Below, in pieces: positions 19,569 through 27,496 of a stretch of DNA of 64,000 nucleotides; the stretch's first letter is position 1, and each line of letters starts with the position of its first letter. Origin of the DNA: JACPYM01 sp031423495. Lineage in GTDB: Bacteria; Acidobacteriota; Blastocatellia; RBC074. The stretch covers positions 68,995-132,994 of the forward strand of contig JANPFP010000219.1 in NCBI GenBank assembly GCA_031423495.1. Direction: 5' to 3'. Below the pieces are notes generated by a model that was given only the letters and a program-made list of their open reading frames with translations, was not told the DNA's origin and ran no database searches. The position numbers and the translations under genes were made by a program.

Positions 19569-19666
19569 CCATTTCGCAAAGGTTGTACGTTGCATTTCGT
19601 AGCCACGTTCGGCCTGTGCATCCAGCTAATCAGGCGCTCGTCGCCATGCCAGAAAGGACTTTTGTT

Positions 19667-20152
19667 ATGCTCTGCCAACCAACCCATCTCTACTTACGAC
19701 GGCTGATGCGGCGTTATTCGCATACGCTGACGATTGCTTTCGCTTTGTCGTTTTTCCTCTTGCTCAACTTTGCCTATGCCTCGCGTAACAACGCGAAAGC
19801 CTACGGACATCTTGCCATCACCGCGTCGCATTCGTGGACGTTGCAAGACGGTGCTTTCTCCCTGCCCGAAGCCAAGGCCGGCACGGCTTATGAGTTTCAA
19901 TTCAATACCGAAGGCGGCTTGGCTCCGCTCAAGTGGAGCGTCGCCAGCGGTTCGTTGCCGCCCGGTTTGCGGCTTGATGAACAAGGCAAACTCTCCGGCA
20001 ATCCCGCGCAGGCCAAAGCGGAGGCTTATGCGTTTGTCGTGGAAGTCAGCGATTCCGCCCGACCGCCGCAACGCTTTCCGTTGCCATGTTTGTTGTTTGT
20101 GCGCGCCGCCACCTTGCGCATTCTCACGGCGCAAGCTGCGTCTGGGTTTTGA
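19667..20152 (+). CDS. membrane-anchored putative Ig (He_PIG) domain protein, probably truncated
   Basis: 161 residues from the ATG at 19667, chosen because AAAGGA lies 8 bases upstream. A hydrophobic segment TIAFALSFFLLLNFAYA (about residues 22-38) is a signal peptide or anchor. The next ~85 residues match the He_PIG immunoglobulin-like fold, with the typical stretch LAPLKWSVASGSLPPGLRLD followed by GKLSGNP and FVVEVSDSA. Reading stops abruptly at TGA 20150-20152, right after the domain, while coding-like sequence continues in another frame (20130-20306). The gene is therefore probably frameshifted or a fusion scar. It is first in a cassette with an M15 peptidase and a DUF2235 hydrolase. Confidence 0.6.
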   Translation: MLCQPTHLYLRRLMRRYSHTLTIAFALSFFLLLNFAYASRNNAKAYGHLAITASHSWTLQDGAFSLPEAKAGTAYEFQFNTEGGLAPLKWSVASGSLPPGLRLDEQGKLSGNPAQAKAEAYAFVVEVSDSARPPQRFPLPCLLFVRAATLRILTAQAASGF

Positions 20153-20306
20153 AGGACGCTTGAAGATTCCCGAAACGCCGTTGTTTGTCGGCTTCGCTGC
20201 GAATTTAGGAAAAGGCCCCGATGACTTGCGGTTCGTGTTTGGTACGCGCTTCGATGTCGGGCAACTCTTTGGCTGGTTGAAGTATTTGCAATCACTCAAT
20301 AAGTAA
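20130..20306 (+). pseudogene. orphan C-terminal fragment in a second frame
   Basis: This frame overlaps the end of the Ig-domain gene and encodes KLRLGFEGRLKIPETPLFVG, then FAANLGKGPDD, FVFGTRFDVGQLFG and WLKYLQSLNK before the stop at 20304-20306. The amphipathic, aromatic-rich pattern looks like real coding sequence, but there is no start codon with a ribosome-binding site. It may be the missing C-terminus of the Ig-domain protein or the tail of another deleted gene. One frame change near 20140 would join the two. Confidence 0.45.
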
Positions 20307-20364
20307 AAACGTGAGCGCGCGCTTTGCCGCGCTTTTACCTACATAACAGAAAGGAACTCAGTTT

Positions 20365-21150
20365 ATGCGCGTATTGAAATCAGGACTCTCAGGCGCGGAC
20401 GTGAAGCGTTGGGAAATCTTTTTGGTCGGACAAGGCTTTCATGCGGGGCCGGTGGATGGCGTATTCGACGGCAAGACCGAAACGGCGACGCGCGACTTCC
20501 AAATGAGACATCGCCTTGGCATTGATGGCAAGGTCGGCAATGAAACGTTCGGCAAAGCGATGATGTTGGGCTTTGAGATGGTACGCGATGACGACACTGA
20601 TCGTTTCAGTGCGAACTTTCCGCCGCCGCCTGCCTTCGCGCCGCTGACCGGAACCGTCGCGCGGCAACGGGTCTTTGGCAAGTTCGAGTTCGTTCACCAG
20701 CCGAAGCCTAACAACCGGGAAAACATCAAAATCCTCGGTACGTGGGAACGCGACAACATCGTGCGCGTAGCCCTTCCGCAACTCGTGGGCGTCAAGGGCG
20801 CTCCGGCGGATGGCGGCATGCGTTTTCACCGGTTGGCTGCGTCGCAATTGCAGGCGCTGTTCAAAGCCTGGGAGAAAGCCAAACTGCTCGACCGCCTCCT
20901 CACTTACGACGGAGCTTTCGTGCCGCGATTCGTACGTGGCAGTACGACTGTGTTGAGCAATCACGCCTTCGGTTCGGCTTTCGATTTGAATGCGGCCTTG
21001 AATCTGTTGGGCGCACAGCCTGTTCTCGTGGGGCAAAAAGGTTCGCTGCGTGAGTTAGCGCTACTCGCCAACGAACATGGATTTTATTGGGGCGGCCACT
21101 TCAAGAGTCGGCGCGATGGCATGCATTTTGAGGTCGCTGAACTGAAATAA
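20365..21150 (+). CDS. peptidoglycan-binding M15 peptidase
   Basis: 261 residues. The N-terminal ~65 residues are a peptidoglycan-binding (PG_binding_1) domain: GADVKRWEIFLVGQG, FDGKTETATRDFQ and GIDGKVGNETFG. The C-terminal half is an M15 (VanY/endolysin-like) metallopeptidase with zinc ligands in SNHAFGSAFDLN (H200, D207) and HFEV (H254). It would cut the peptide stem of peptidoglycan, as L-Ala-D-Glu or D-Ala-D-Ala peptidases do. No signal peptide is visible, which is common for phage endolysins and secreted effectors that leave by another route. It lies 42 bases before the DUF2235 gene and is likely co-transcribed. Confidence 0.87.
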   Translation: MRVLKSGLSGADVKRWEIFLVGQGFHAGPVDGVFDGKTETATRDFQMRHRLGIDGKVGNETFGKAMMLGFEMVRDDDTDRFSANFPPPPAFAPLTGTVARQRVFGKFEFVHQPKPNNRENIKILGTWERDNIVRVALPQLVGVKGAPADGGMRFHRLAASQLQALFKAWEKAKLLDRLLTYDGAFVPRFVRGSTTVLSNHAFGSAFDLNAALNLLGAQPVLVGQKGSLRELALLANEHGFYWGGHFKSRRDGMHFEVAELK

Positions 21151-21192
21151 ATGACGAGCAGCTAACCGCTTTTTTAAGCGTGGAGAAATACG

Positions 21193-23568
21193 ATGCCGAA
21201 AAATATCATTCTTTTGTCAGATGGCACTGGCAACAGTGCCAGCAATCTTTTCAAATCCAATGTCTGGCGACTTTATCAGGCGCTTGATTTACGCGAGCGC
21301 GACCCCAAAGACCCGCGTCAGCCCAAGCAGATTGCTTATCACGATGATGGCGTGGGGACGGCGTCATTAAAGCCGCTGGCGTTGATTGGCGGAGCTTTTG
21401 GCTGGGGACTGCAACGTAATGTGCTTGACCTGTATTGCTTCCTTTGCCGCCATCACCGCCCGGGCGACCTCATTTTTGCTTTTGGCTTTAGTCGCGGGGC
21501 TTTTACCATTCGCGTGTTAGCGGGACTCATTCTCAGCCAGGGATTAGTGCAGACCGTGCCGGGTGACGACGGTCAGCCGCGGCTCGTGACAGAAAGCGAG
21601 CGGCGACGGCTGGCGAAGGATGCCTATCGCCGCTTCCGCGATGAGCATTTCAAACGGAAGCTGCTTTCGGTAATTCGTCCGGTACGGGATTGGTTTTATG
21701 GCGTGAAAGATTGGTTGCAAGGCCGACAGCCTTATCAAGACAAGCACAACACGAAAGGGGTTGAAATTGAGTTTCTCGGTTTGTGGGACACGGTGGCAGC
21801 TTACGGCTTGCCGTTTGATGAACTCACGCGCGCCTGGGATTTCATCTTTCCGCTGGCCTTTCCTGACCGTGACTTGAGCAAAGGGGTCAAACGGGCTTGT
21901 CACGCGCTGGCGCTGGACGATGAGCGGTTATCTTTTCATCCTGAGTTATGGAATGAAGAGAAAGAGGAAGAGCAAGAGGTTTGCAAGTTCGAAGACGAGC
22001 AGCTCACGGTCAGCAACATCAAGGACGAGCGCATTTCGCAGGTCTGGTTTGCCGGCATGCATTCGAACGTCGGCGGCAGTTACCCGGATGACGGCATGTC
22101 TTTTGTCCCGTTTAACTGGATCATTGAGCAGGCGGGAGCGAAGGGATTGAAGTTTGAAGAAAGCGAGAGTAACAAAATCAAAGCGGCGGCCAACCCTTAC
22201 GGGAAGATGTACGACTCGCGCCGGGGCTTCGGCGGCTTTTATCGTTACAAGCCGCGCAAGCTGGCCGAATTGGCGAATGACGACCGTGGCGGCCAAGACC
22301 ATGTGAAAATTGCGTTGCCGAAAATTCACGAAAGCGTTTTTCATCGCATCAAGCACAACGTGGACGGTTACGCGCCCATCGGGTTGCCGGATAAATACGC
22401 GGTGGTCACCGCGAAAGGTGAAATCGTGCCGCTGGCGCAAGCAGCGGATGCGGCGAACCCTCATCACGTCGAAGGCGTGCAACAAGCCGACGGACGGCGC
22501 AAACGGCAGGAACAGTTTTTGAATTTGGTGTGGTGCAAACGTCAGGTTTATTTATTGACTGTGGCAATGGCGTTGCTGTTGGCGCTTATGCCGTATTACC
22601 GCTTGCCGTTGAACTGGGAGTGGGCCAGGTCTTTTATCGAACCCCTCATCGCTTTCGTCGTGCCGCCTTTGCTGTATGTCGTCAGCAAATTCACGCCTGA
22701 TATGTTCAGTTCTTGGATCGAAGCTTTTCAGGCGCATCCGAATTACTTCAGTTTTCTCACCGCCCTGTTTTTGTTGACGATGGCGTGGGGAGACCGGCTG
22801 CAACATCGCATTTTCGACGGCATGCGTTCTTTGTGGGAGACGGTTTTTGCGCAACCGGGAGCCGGAGTGATCCCAACGCCCGAACCGACGGATTGGCTTT
22901 ATCGCTATCGTTCAAACAAGCCTATGCAGGGTGGAATTCGCTGGGTGAAGGAAAAATTGATTCCGTTGCTTTTGCTTCCGCTGTTGTTATGGCTGGGCTA
23001 TGTCTTATGCCACCGCGTGCTCTACCTGTTCGAGAATTCGGCGGGTTACATTTGCCGCCCATCGTCCGGCGCGCTCAAACAAAGTTTGGATAACGGAGAG
23101 TTCGCCAATAAAAATCTGTGTTGGGCGAGCGGTATGGCGGTTAAAAAAGGGCTTCGTTATCGGATCACGATGGAATTGAAAGAAACACCAATTTGGGAAG
23201 ATAGTTCTATTCCGACAGGAGTGCATGGTTTCAAGGTTGAGGGCAACGTGAAATCCTGGCTCTCGAAACTGGTGATGTATGCCACTCAACCGTTGCGCCG
23301 TCTGCCCGAGGAAAATTGGTTCAAACCGATTGCCCGCATCGGCAGTGTGCGTGGCGACGAATTTCCGCTCAACCCTGAAAATGGAACGGCAACGGCTCTA
23401 TCTGACCGTGTGCTGACGACAGAGTTTGCGGCTTCGAAAGATGGCGAGTTTTTCCTTTTCGTCAACGATTTCGTTACTCCCGTTCCAAAGTGGCAGCCGA
23501 CTTATGCCAACAATCACGGAGTCGCCACCGTAACCATCAAACCGGTCGAACCGCCGCCTTCCAAATAA
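21193..23568 (+). CDS. DUF2235 (Tle1-like) alpha/beta hydrolase with membrane segments
   Basis: 791 residues with GGAGAAA before the ATG. The N-terminal ~400 residues are a DUF2235 domain: it opens NIILLSDGTGNSASN and has the nucleophile elbow FGFSRGAF with Ser100, plus a conserved LGLWDTVAAYG. Some characterised members (Tle1) are phospholipase A effectors of type VI secretion. Residues ~455-560 and ~610-640 are hydrophobic (LLTVAMALLLALMPYY; LIPLLLLPLLLWLGYVL) and predict membrane insertion. The last ~140 residues resemble no family I recognise. Paired with a peptidoglycan peptidase, it points to an envelope-targeting function, but no secretion genes or immunity protein were found nearby. 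A good terminator follows. Confidence 0.82.
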   Translation: MPKNIILLSDGTGNSASNLFKSNVWRLYQALDLRERDPKDPRQPKQIAYHDDGVGTASLKPLALIGGAFGWGLQRNVLDLYCFLCRHHRPGDLIFAFGFSRGAFTIRVLAGLILSQGLVQTVPGDDGQPRLVTESERRRLAKDAYRRFRDEHFKRKLLSVIRPVRDWFYGVKDWLQGRQPYQDKHNTKGVEIEFLGLWDTVAAYGLPFDELTRAWDFIFPLAFPDRDLSKGVKRACHALALDDERLSFHPELWNEEKEEEQEVCKFEDEQLTVSNIKDERISQVWFAGMHSNVGGSYPDDGMSFVPFNWIIEQAGAKGLKFEESESNKIKAAANPYGKMYDSRRGFGGFYRYKPRKLAELANDDRGGQDHVKIALPKIHESVFHRIKHNVDGYAPIGLPDKYAVVTAKGEIVPLAQAADAANPHHVEGVQQADGRRKRQEQFLNLVWCKRQVYLLTVAMALLLALMPYYRLPLNWEWARSFIEPLIAFVVPPLLYVVSKFTPDMFSSWIEAFQAHPNYFSFLTALFLLTMAWGDRLQHRIFDGMRSLWETVFAQPGAGVIPTPEPTDWLYRYRSNKPMQGGIRWVKEKLIPLLLLPLLLWLGYVLCHRVLYLFENSAGYICRPSSGALKQSLDNGEFANKNLCWASGMAVKKGLRYRITMELKETPIWEDSSIPTGVHGFKVEGNVKSWLSKLVMYATQPLRRLPEENWFKPIARIGSVRGDEFPLNPENGTATALSDRVLTTEFAASKDGEFFLFVNDFVTPVPKWQPTYANNHGVATVTIKPVEPPPSK

Positions 23569-23597
23569 AACGCCGACTTCCCAATCCACTTGAAGTG

Positions 23598-23632
23598 AAC
23601 TGTCTCTCGTTGTGGCGAGAGGCAGTTTTTTT
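23598..23632 (+). terminator. Rho-independent terminator after DUF2235 gene
   Basis: Stem AACTGTCTCTCG (23598-23609) pairs with CGAGAGGCAGTT (23616-23627) over a 6-base loop with one mismatch, then a run of T. Confidence 0.85.
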
Positions 23633-23653
23633 ATCCAACTACTAATTTCTTAA

Positions 23654-23705
23654 TTGACAGGCGGCAGCGAGCGGCGTACTCTAACTACGAATTCTTTAGT
23701 AGCTA
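23654..23705 (+). promoter_or_regulatory. blaI promoter with overlapping operator dyad
   Basis: TTGACA at 23654-23659, 17-base spacer, TACTCT at 23677-23682. Immediately downstream, 23682-23705 forms an imperfect 24-bp dyad (TAACTAC ... AGTAGCTA, 8 of 12 half-site positions symmetric). The CTAC/GTAG arms resemble BlaI/MecI operators (TACTACA/TGTAGTA type), so autorepression by the BlaI-like product is likely. Confidence 0.6.
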
Positions 23706-23744
23706 ATTCAATCGCTTACAAATTACCAAAAGAGGTGTTGCGTT

Positions 23745-24119
23745 ATGGCGCGTAGAAAGTCAGAGACGCTGACCGAAGTCGAACTCGAATTGATGGACGT
23801 GCTGTGGGACAAAGGCGCAGCTTCGGTGACGGATATTGTCGAGGCCCTGCCCGAAGAGCGGCTGGCTTATAGTTCCGTACTCACGATGATGCGTATTCTC
23901 GAACAGAAGGGTTACGTGACCCACGAGAAAGAAGGCCGCGCGTTCATCTATCGCCCGCTCGTCAATCGTCGGGAAGCACAACAATCAGTGATCGGCTATC
24001 TGTTGCGGCGCTTTTTCGACAATTCGCCGGAACAGTTGGTCGTCAATCTTTTAGAACACGAAGAAGTCGGGCCGCGCGAAGTAAAACGGCTCAAGAAAAT
24101 GATCAGTGGAGCGGAATAA
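23745..24119 (+). CDS. BlaI/MecI/CopY family transcriptional repressor
   Basis: 124 residues. Winged-helix repressor with the family pattern LTEVELELMDVLWDKGAASV, then YSSVLTMMRILEQKGYVTHE as the recognition-helix region, and a C-terminal dimerisation part. It would bind dyad operators and be inactivated by cleavage when the membrane sensor is triggered. The next gene, 20 bases downstream, is the cognate BlaR1-type sensor protease. In Acidobacteriota such pairs are numerous and are not necessarily linked to beta-lactams; no beta-lactamase is present here. Confidence 0.92.
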   Translation: MARRKSETLTEVELELMDVLWDKGAASVTDIVEALPEERLAYSSVLTMMRILEQKGYVTHEKEGRAFIYRPLVNRREAQQSVIGYLLRRFFDNSPEQLVVNLLEHEEVGPREVKRLKKMISGAE

Positions 24120-24139
24120 CCTGACAGGAGGAAACCGAC

Positions 24140-26494
24140 ATGACTGCTGCATTTGAATTGCTGGACGCCGTTGCGCGCGTCGCCGTCGAAGCGTTGTTGA
24201 ATAGCCTGTGGCAAGGCTTGTTGATCGTCGCACTTGTATGGTTGTTATTGCGCGTAAGTCGCGGCGCGAGCGCCACTACGCGACATGCGATCTGGCTGGT
24301 GAGTTTGCTCGCCCTCATGTTGTTGCCGCTGTTCACGGGTGTGCGCGCGTGGCGCAAAGGCACGACGGCGACTTCACCGGCAACGCCAGTTGTGAACGTA
24401 CCACCTGCCGCGACCATCACGTCATTGCCCTTGATTGCCTATCAAACGTACGTTCCGTCATTCACCAAACCTAAACCGCCAGCCCCAATGGCTGCGTTGC
24501 CGTTGCAGCCTGCACCTGAAAGGGCGGCGACGGTTGCGCCTGTGACAGCGCCAACTGCGAATGTCACGGTCGCGCCGCGTGCCGCCAGACAATGGATGAG
24601 CGGACGCTTGCCGTTGGTCTTAGCTGCGTTGTGGTTGATCGGCAGCGCGTTGATGTTGGTACGGTTCGTGGCGAGTTATGTCGCGTTGCGCAAGTTGCGC
24701 CGTGAGTTAAGCGAAGTGGCTGACACCATCACCGTCCGCATGGAAAACCTCGCGGTCGTGTTCGGTATTCGTCGCACGTTATCCGTCAAAGCCTCGTTGT
24801 CAGCGCAAATGCCTATGACGATTGGCTGGCGCAAGCCGCTCATTATTTTGCCGCAAGATTTGGCGCGCACGCTCACGCCCGCCGAATGCGACAGCGTGTT
24901 GGCGCACGAACTGGCGCACATTCAACGGCACGACTACGCGATTAACTTTGCGCTGCGGTTCGTGCAATGCGTTTTCTTTTTTCATCCGGCGGTCTGGCTG
25001 ATTGGTCAGCAACTCGTCGTCGAACGCGAACTGGCTTGCGACGATTGGGCGGTGAAACTGACCGGCGAGCCGCGCCGTTACGCGGGTTGTCTGACACGGT
25101 TAGTTGAACTCTTGAGCGAGAGTAAACCGTTGCTCGCCGCCACAGGGATTTTGTTCGGTAAACATATCATCACACGGAGGGTAGAAATGATTTTGAATCG
25201 TGACCGTAACGCTACGACTTTTGTCTCGAAACCAGCGCTCGCTTACGCCATCGCACTGGCGACCTTTTGTATCGCCATTTGCAGTACGCTCTCACCCGTG
25301 ATTGCCGTACCGCTCGTGCAAAGGCCGCAAGCGCCTGCGCCTAAACAGGTGGCACCGAAAGCGCCCAAAGCGCCTGCCGCGCCGCGCGAATTGTTGGACG
25401 ATATTCTCGAACTCGACGCGCCGCTCGCTCGCATCGAAATCAACGGCGAAGTGATTGACATGCCCTCTGCCGCCGCGTTGGCTGATCTAGACGATCACCT
25501 GCGCGACCTGCAAGATGAATTCGCGGCGATTGCTCCTGTTGCTCCCCTCGCTCCGATGAGTCCCATCGCTCCCATAGCTCCCCTTGCCCCACTGGCCGAG
25601 CTTTACGATTTTCCTGCCCTTCAACAAAGCGGCGAAAAGAAAGCGCCTGCCATTCCCGAAGACGAAATGCTCAAGCTGTTGTCTGACATTGTTAAACGCG
25701 ATGCCGACGCCAACGTACGCGCTGAGGCGTTGTCAGGAATCTATCGTTTGCGCAGCGACAACGCCATCAACACGTTGATTTCGCTTTACGATCAGGTGAC
25801 GGATGTCAAAACCAAAGGCGAAATTCTCGCGCGCTTGATTCGTCGTACGGGCGACAACAGCAAAGCGCTGGCGAAGCTCGTACAAGTCGTCAAAAACGAA
25901 AAGGATGAAACGCTGGTGAGCCGTGCGTTGAACTCGCTGGGCTATCTCAAAGGCGACGAAGGCGCAGATCAACTCGTTTCGATTTATGACAGCCTGTCAG
26001 ACCCAAAAATGAAACAGCGCGTCATTCGCAGCTTGGGCGCAAACAAAGGCAAGAAAGCCATCGAGAAACTGATGGCGATTGCCAAAGGCGACAGCGACGC
26101 TACGTTGCGACAGGCGGCGTTGCGCGCTTTGAGCAATCTGGATGGCGACAGTTTTAATTGGTCAACCGGCTTGGGGGCGGCTTCAGCGCCGCGCGATGGG
26201 GCGTTTAGCATTGGCGGACTAGGTTTTAACATTGATTCAGAACGGGCGCGTGAGCTTCAACGTGACGCCGAAGAGCGGATGCGCGAATCGCAGGAACGCA
26301 TTCGTGAATCACAAGAACGCATTCGTGAATCGCAAGACCGTCTGTGGTTTGATGGAGATCGTCGCATTCTGCGCGTTGCGCCCAAGGCGACTGTGCCTGC
26401 TGAAAAACCTGAAACTGCGCAACCGCCTGCGGCTGAGAAAAAGCCTTCTTCGGCCAGTCCGAAGAAAGCCGCTACGGGTTCGATTGTGATCTAA
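24140..26494 (+). CDS. BlaR1-like M56 metallopeptidase with HEAT repeats
   Basis: 784 residues after a strong AGGAGGAAA site. It has N-terminal membrane helices (ALLNSLWQGLLIVALVWLLL, WLVSLLALMLLPLFTG), a third helix near 158-180, and the M56 zinc protease motif HELAH at 256-260 with ACDDWAV downstream. A further helix lies at about 355-375. The periplasmic sensor is not a penicillin-binding domain: after a proline/alanine linker with PLAPMSPIAPIAPLAPLA, it carries HEAT-like helical repeats (~500-680) and a charged tail with three RIRESQE-type heptads. It should sense an envelope signal through protein contact and cleave the BlaI repressor. What the HEAT part binds is unknown. Confidence 0.9.
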   Translation: MTAAFELLDAVARVAVEALLNSLWQGLLIVALVWLLLRVSRGASATTRHAIWLVSLLALMLLPLFTGVRAWRKGTTATSPATPVVNVPPAATITSLPLIAYQTYVPSFTKPKPPAPMAALPLQPAPERAATVAPVTAPTANVTVAPRAARQWMSGRLPLVLAALWLIGSALMLVRFVASYVALRKLRRELSEVADTITVRMENLAVVFGIRRTLSVKASLSAQMPMTIGWRKPLIILPQDLARTLTPAECDSVLAHELAHIQRHDYAINFALRFVQCVFFFHPAVWLIGQQLVVERELACDDWAVKLTGEPRRYAGCLTRLVELLSESKPLLAATGILFGKHIITRRVEMILNRDRNATTFVSKPALAYAIALATFCIAICSTLSPVIAVPLVQRPQAPAPKQVAPKAPKAPAAPRELLDDILELDAPLARIEINGEVIDMPSAAALADLDDHLRDLQDEFAAIAPVAPLAPMSPIAPIAPLAPLAELYDFPALQQSGEKKAPAIPEDEMLKLLSDIVKRDADANVRAEALSGIYRLRSDNAINTLISLYDQVTDVKTKGEILARLIRRTGDNSKALAKLVQVVKNEKDETLVSRALNSLGYLKGDEGADQLVSIYDSLSDPKMKQRVIRSLGANKGKKAIEKLMAIAKGDSDATLRQAALRALSNLDGDSFNWSTGLGAASAPRDGAFSIGGLGFNIDSERARELQRDAEERMRESQERIRESQERIRESQDRLWFDGDRRILRVAPKATVPAEKPETAQPPAAEKKPSSASPKKAATGSIVI

Positions 26495-26520
26495 CCCGAA
26501 TTCGCTTTCATTCATCCCGA

Positions 26521-26562
26521 AGGTAACGCGCGCTCCTGGCGAGTGGCGTTACCTTTCTTTTT
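26521..26562 (+). terminator. Rho-independent terminator of the BlaI-BlaR1 operon
   Basis: AGGTAACGC (26521-26529) pairs with GCGTTACCT (26546-26554) and is followed by TTCTTTTT. Confidence 0.8.
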
Positions 26563-26592
26563 GGTAGAGCAACCTGGAAAGGTTGCTCTACC
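26563..26592. repeat. palindromic element GGTAGAGCAACCT
   Basis: A perfect 13-bp stem (GGTAGAGCAACCT / AGGTTGCTCTACC) with loop GGAA. Its AACC(T)GGAAAGGTT centre is shared with the element at 50175-50260. Confidence 0.7.
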
Positions 26593-26609
26593 TTCACGGA
26601 GGAATCGCT

Positions 26610-27488
26610 ATGTTCCGTCATCTGTTGTTAGCCGCCGCTCTCTCGAACGCTTTGTTCACCGCGCCTGCGTCAAAGGCGCAAAACAAACCGGCAGTTAAAG
26701 AATATACGCGCGCCGATTTCATCAACGTCGAAGGCGCGATGCTCAACGACAAACTCACGCGCGCCGTCGCGCAATGCCGCGCGGCGAAACTGAGCGAGTC
26801 GTGCTGGCTGGCGTGGCATTTCCCGGTACGCGAAAACGCGCGCGCTGGCGAATTTCATGGCTTTTATTACCGCGACGACGACGGCATCAAACTCGAACGC
26901 CGCGAAGACCCCAAACAAACCGCCGTCTTTTTGCTGGCCGACATCACGGCTTCGCAAACGAATTACAAGCGCGTCAAAACGCTCAACCTCGGCGAGCCTT
27001 ACGTATTCGAAAAACATCCGGTCTATTGGCTTGGCGACATCGAAGCTAATCAAAGCATTGCGCAACTCGACACGCTGCAACGCGAAGCCAACACCGAATC
27101 AAAAACGGATGCGGTGCGCGCGCGCAGCGCCTTGCGCGCCATCGGTTCGCACGACAGTCCGCGCGCACTCAACTTGTTGAAAGATGCGAGTAAATCAACG
27201 AATGCGGAAATTCGCGGCACGGCGCTTTCGAGTCTAGGCAATCTTCGGCTCGCCGAAGCCGATGTCGCGTTGATCGAACTGTTTGAGCAAAGCACCGATG
27301 AGACTTTTAAGGATGAAGTGATTCGGCGGTTGGGTTACAGCGAGACGCGGCAGGCGCTGGATAAGCTGCAAGCCATCGCGCAACGCGACGCGAGCGCACG
27401 GTTGCGCAAAACGGCAGTGCGACAGCTTACGCGCACGGCGGCGGCGGGTTATGAAGGCGATTGGAATATCAGCCGCGAAGAAGAATAG
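26610..27488 (+). CDS. secreted HEAT-repeat protein
   Basis: 292 residues from the ATG at 26610, preceded by CGGAGGAAT. A signal peptide ends near ASKAQNK. The first half has no recognised family; it contains conserved-looking CWLAWHFPVRENARAGEFHG and a central beta-rich region. The second half (~145-280) is built of HEAT-like helical pairs (ARSALRAIGSHDSPRALNLL, ALSSLGNLRLAEADVALIEL) similar in style to those of the BlaR1 protein just upstream. The shared HEAT type suggests a periplasmic partner of the sensor, but a terminator and a palindrome lie between the two genes, so co-transcription is not assured. Confidence 0.7.
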   Translation: MFRHLLLAAALSNALFTAPASKAQNKPAVKEYTRADFINVEGAMLNDKLTRAVAQCRAAKLSESCWLAWHFPVRENARAGEFHGFYYRDDDGIKLERREDPKQTAVFLLADITASQTNYKRVKTLNLGEPYVFEKHPVYWLGDIEANQSIAQLDTLQREANTESKTDAVRARSALRAIGSHDSPRALNLLKDASKSTNAEIRGTALSSLGNLRLAEADVALIELFEQSTDETFKDEVIRRLGYSETRQALDKLQAIAQRDASARLRKTAVRQLTRTAAAGYEGDWNISREEE

Positions 27489-27496
27489 CGCGGGAC

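Larger units (their letters stand above)
19206..19666 (+). other. 461-base intergenic region with promoter and possible small RNA
   Basis: Between the divergent rpmE2 and Ig-domain genes. It holds a promoter-like pair at 19371-19399 and a stem followed by a T-tract at 19514-19568 (both listed separately). Between them several short complementary segments occur (ACCGT/ACGGT around 19472-19494). No convincing protein gene is present. Either this is a long structured leader of the rightward cassette or a roughly 165-base small RNA ends at the T-tract. Confidence 0.4.

Noticed and set aside
21193..23568. Confirmed type VI effector
   Set aside because: DUF2235 proteins occur widely outside type VI loci and no VgrG, PAAR, adaptor or immunity gene is nearby; kept only as a hypothesis.
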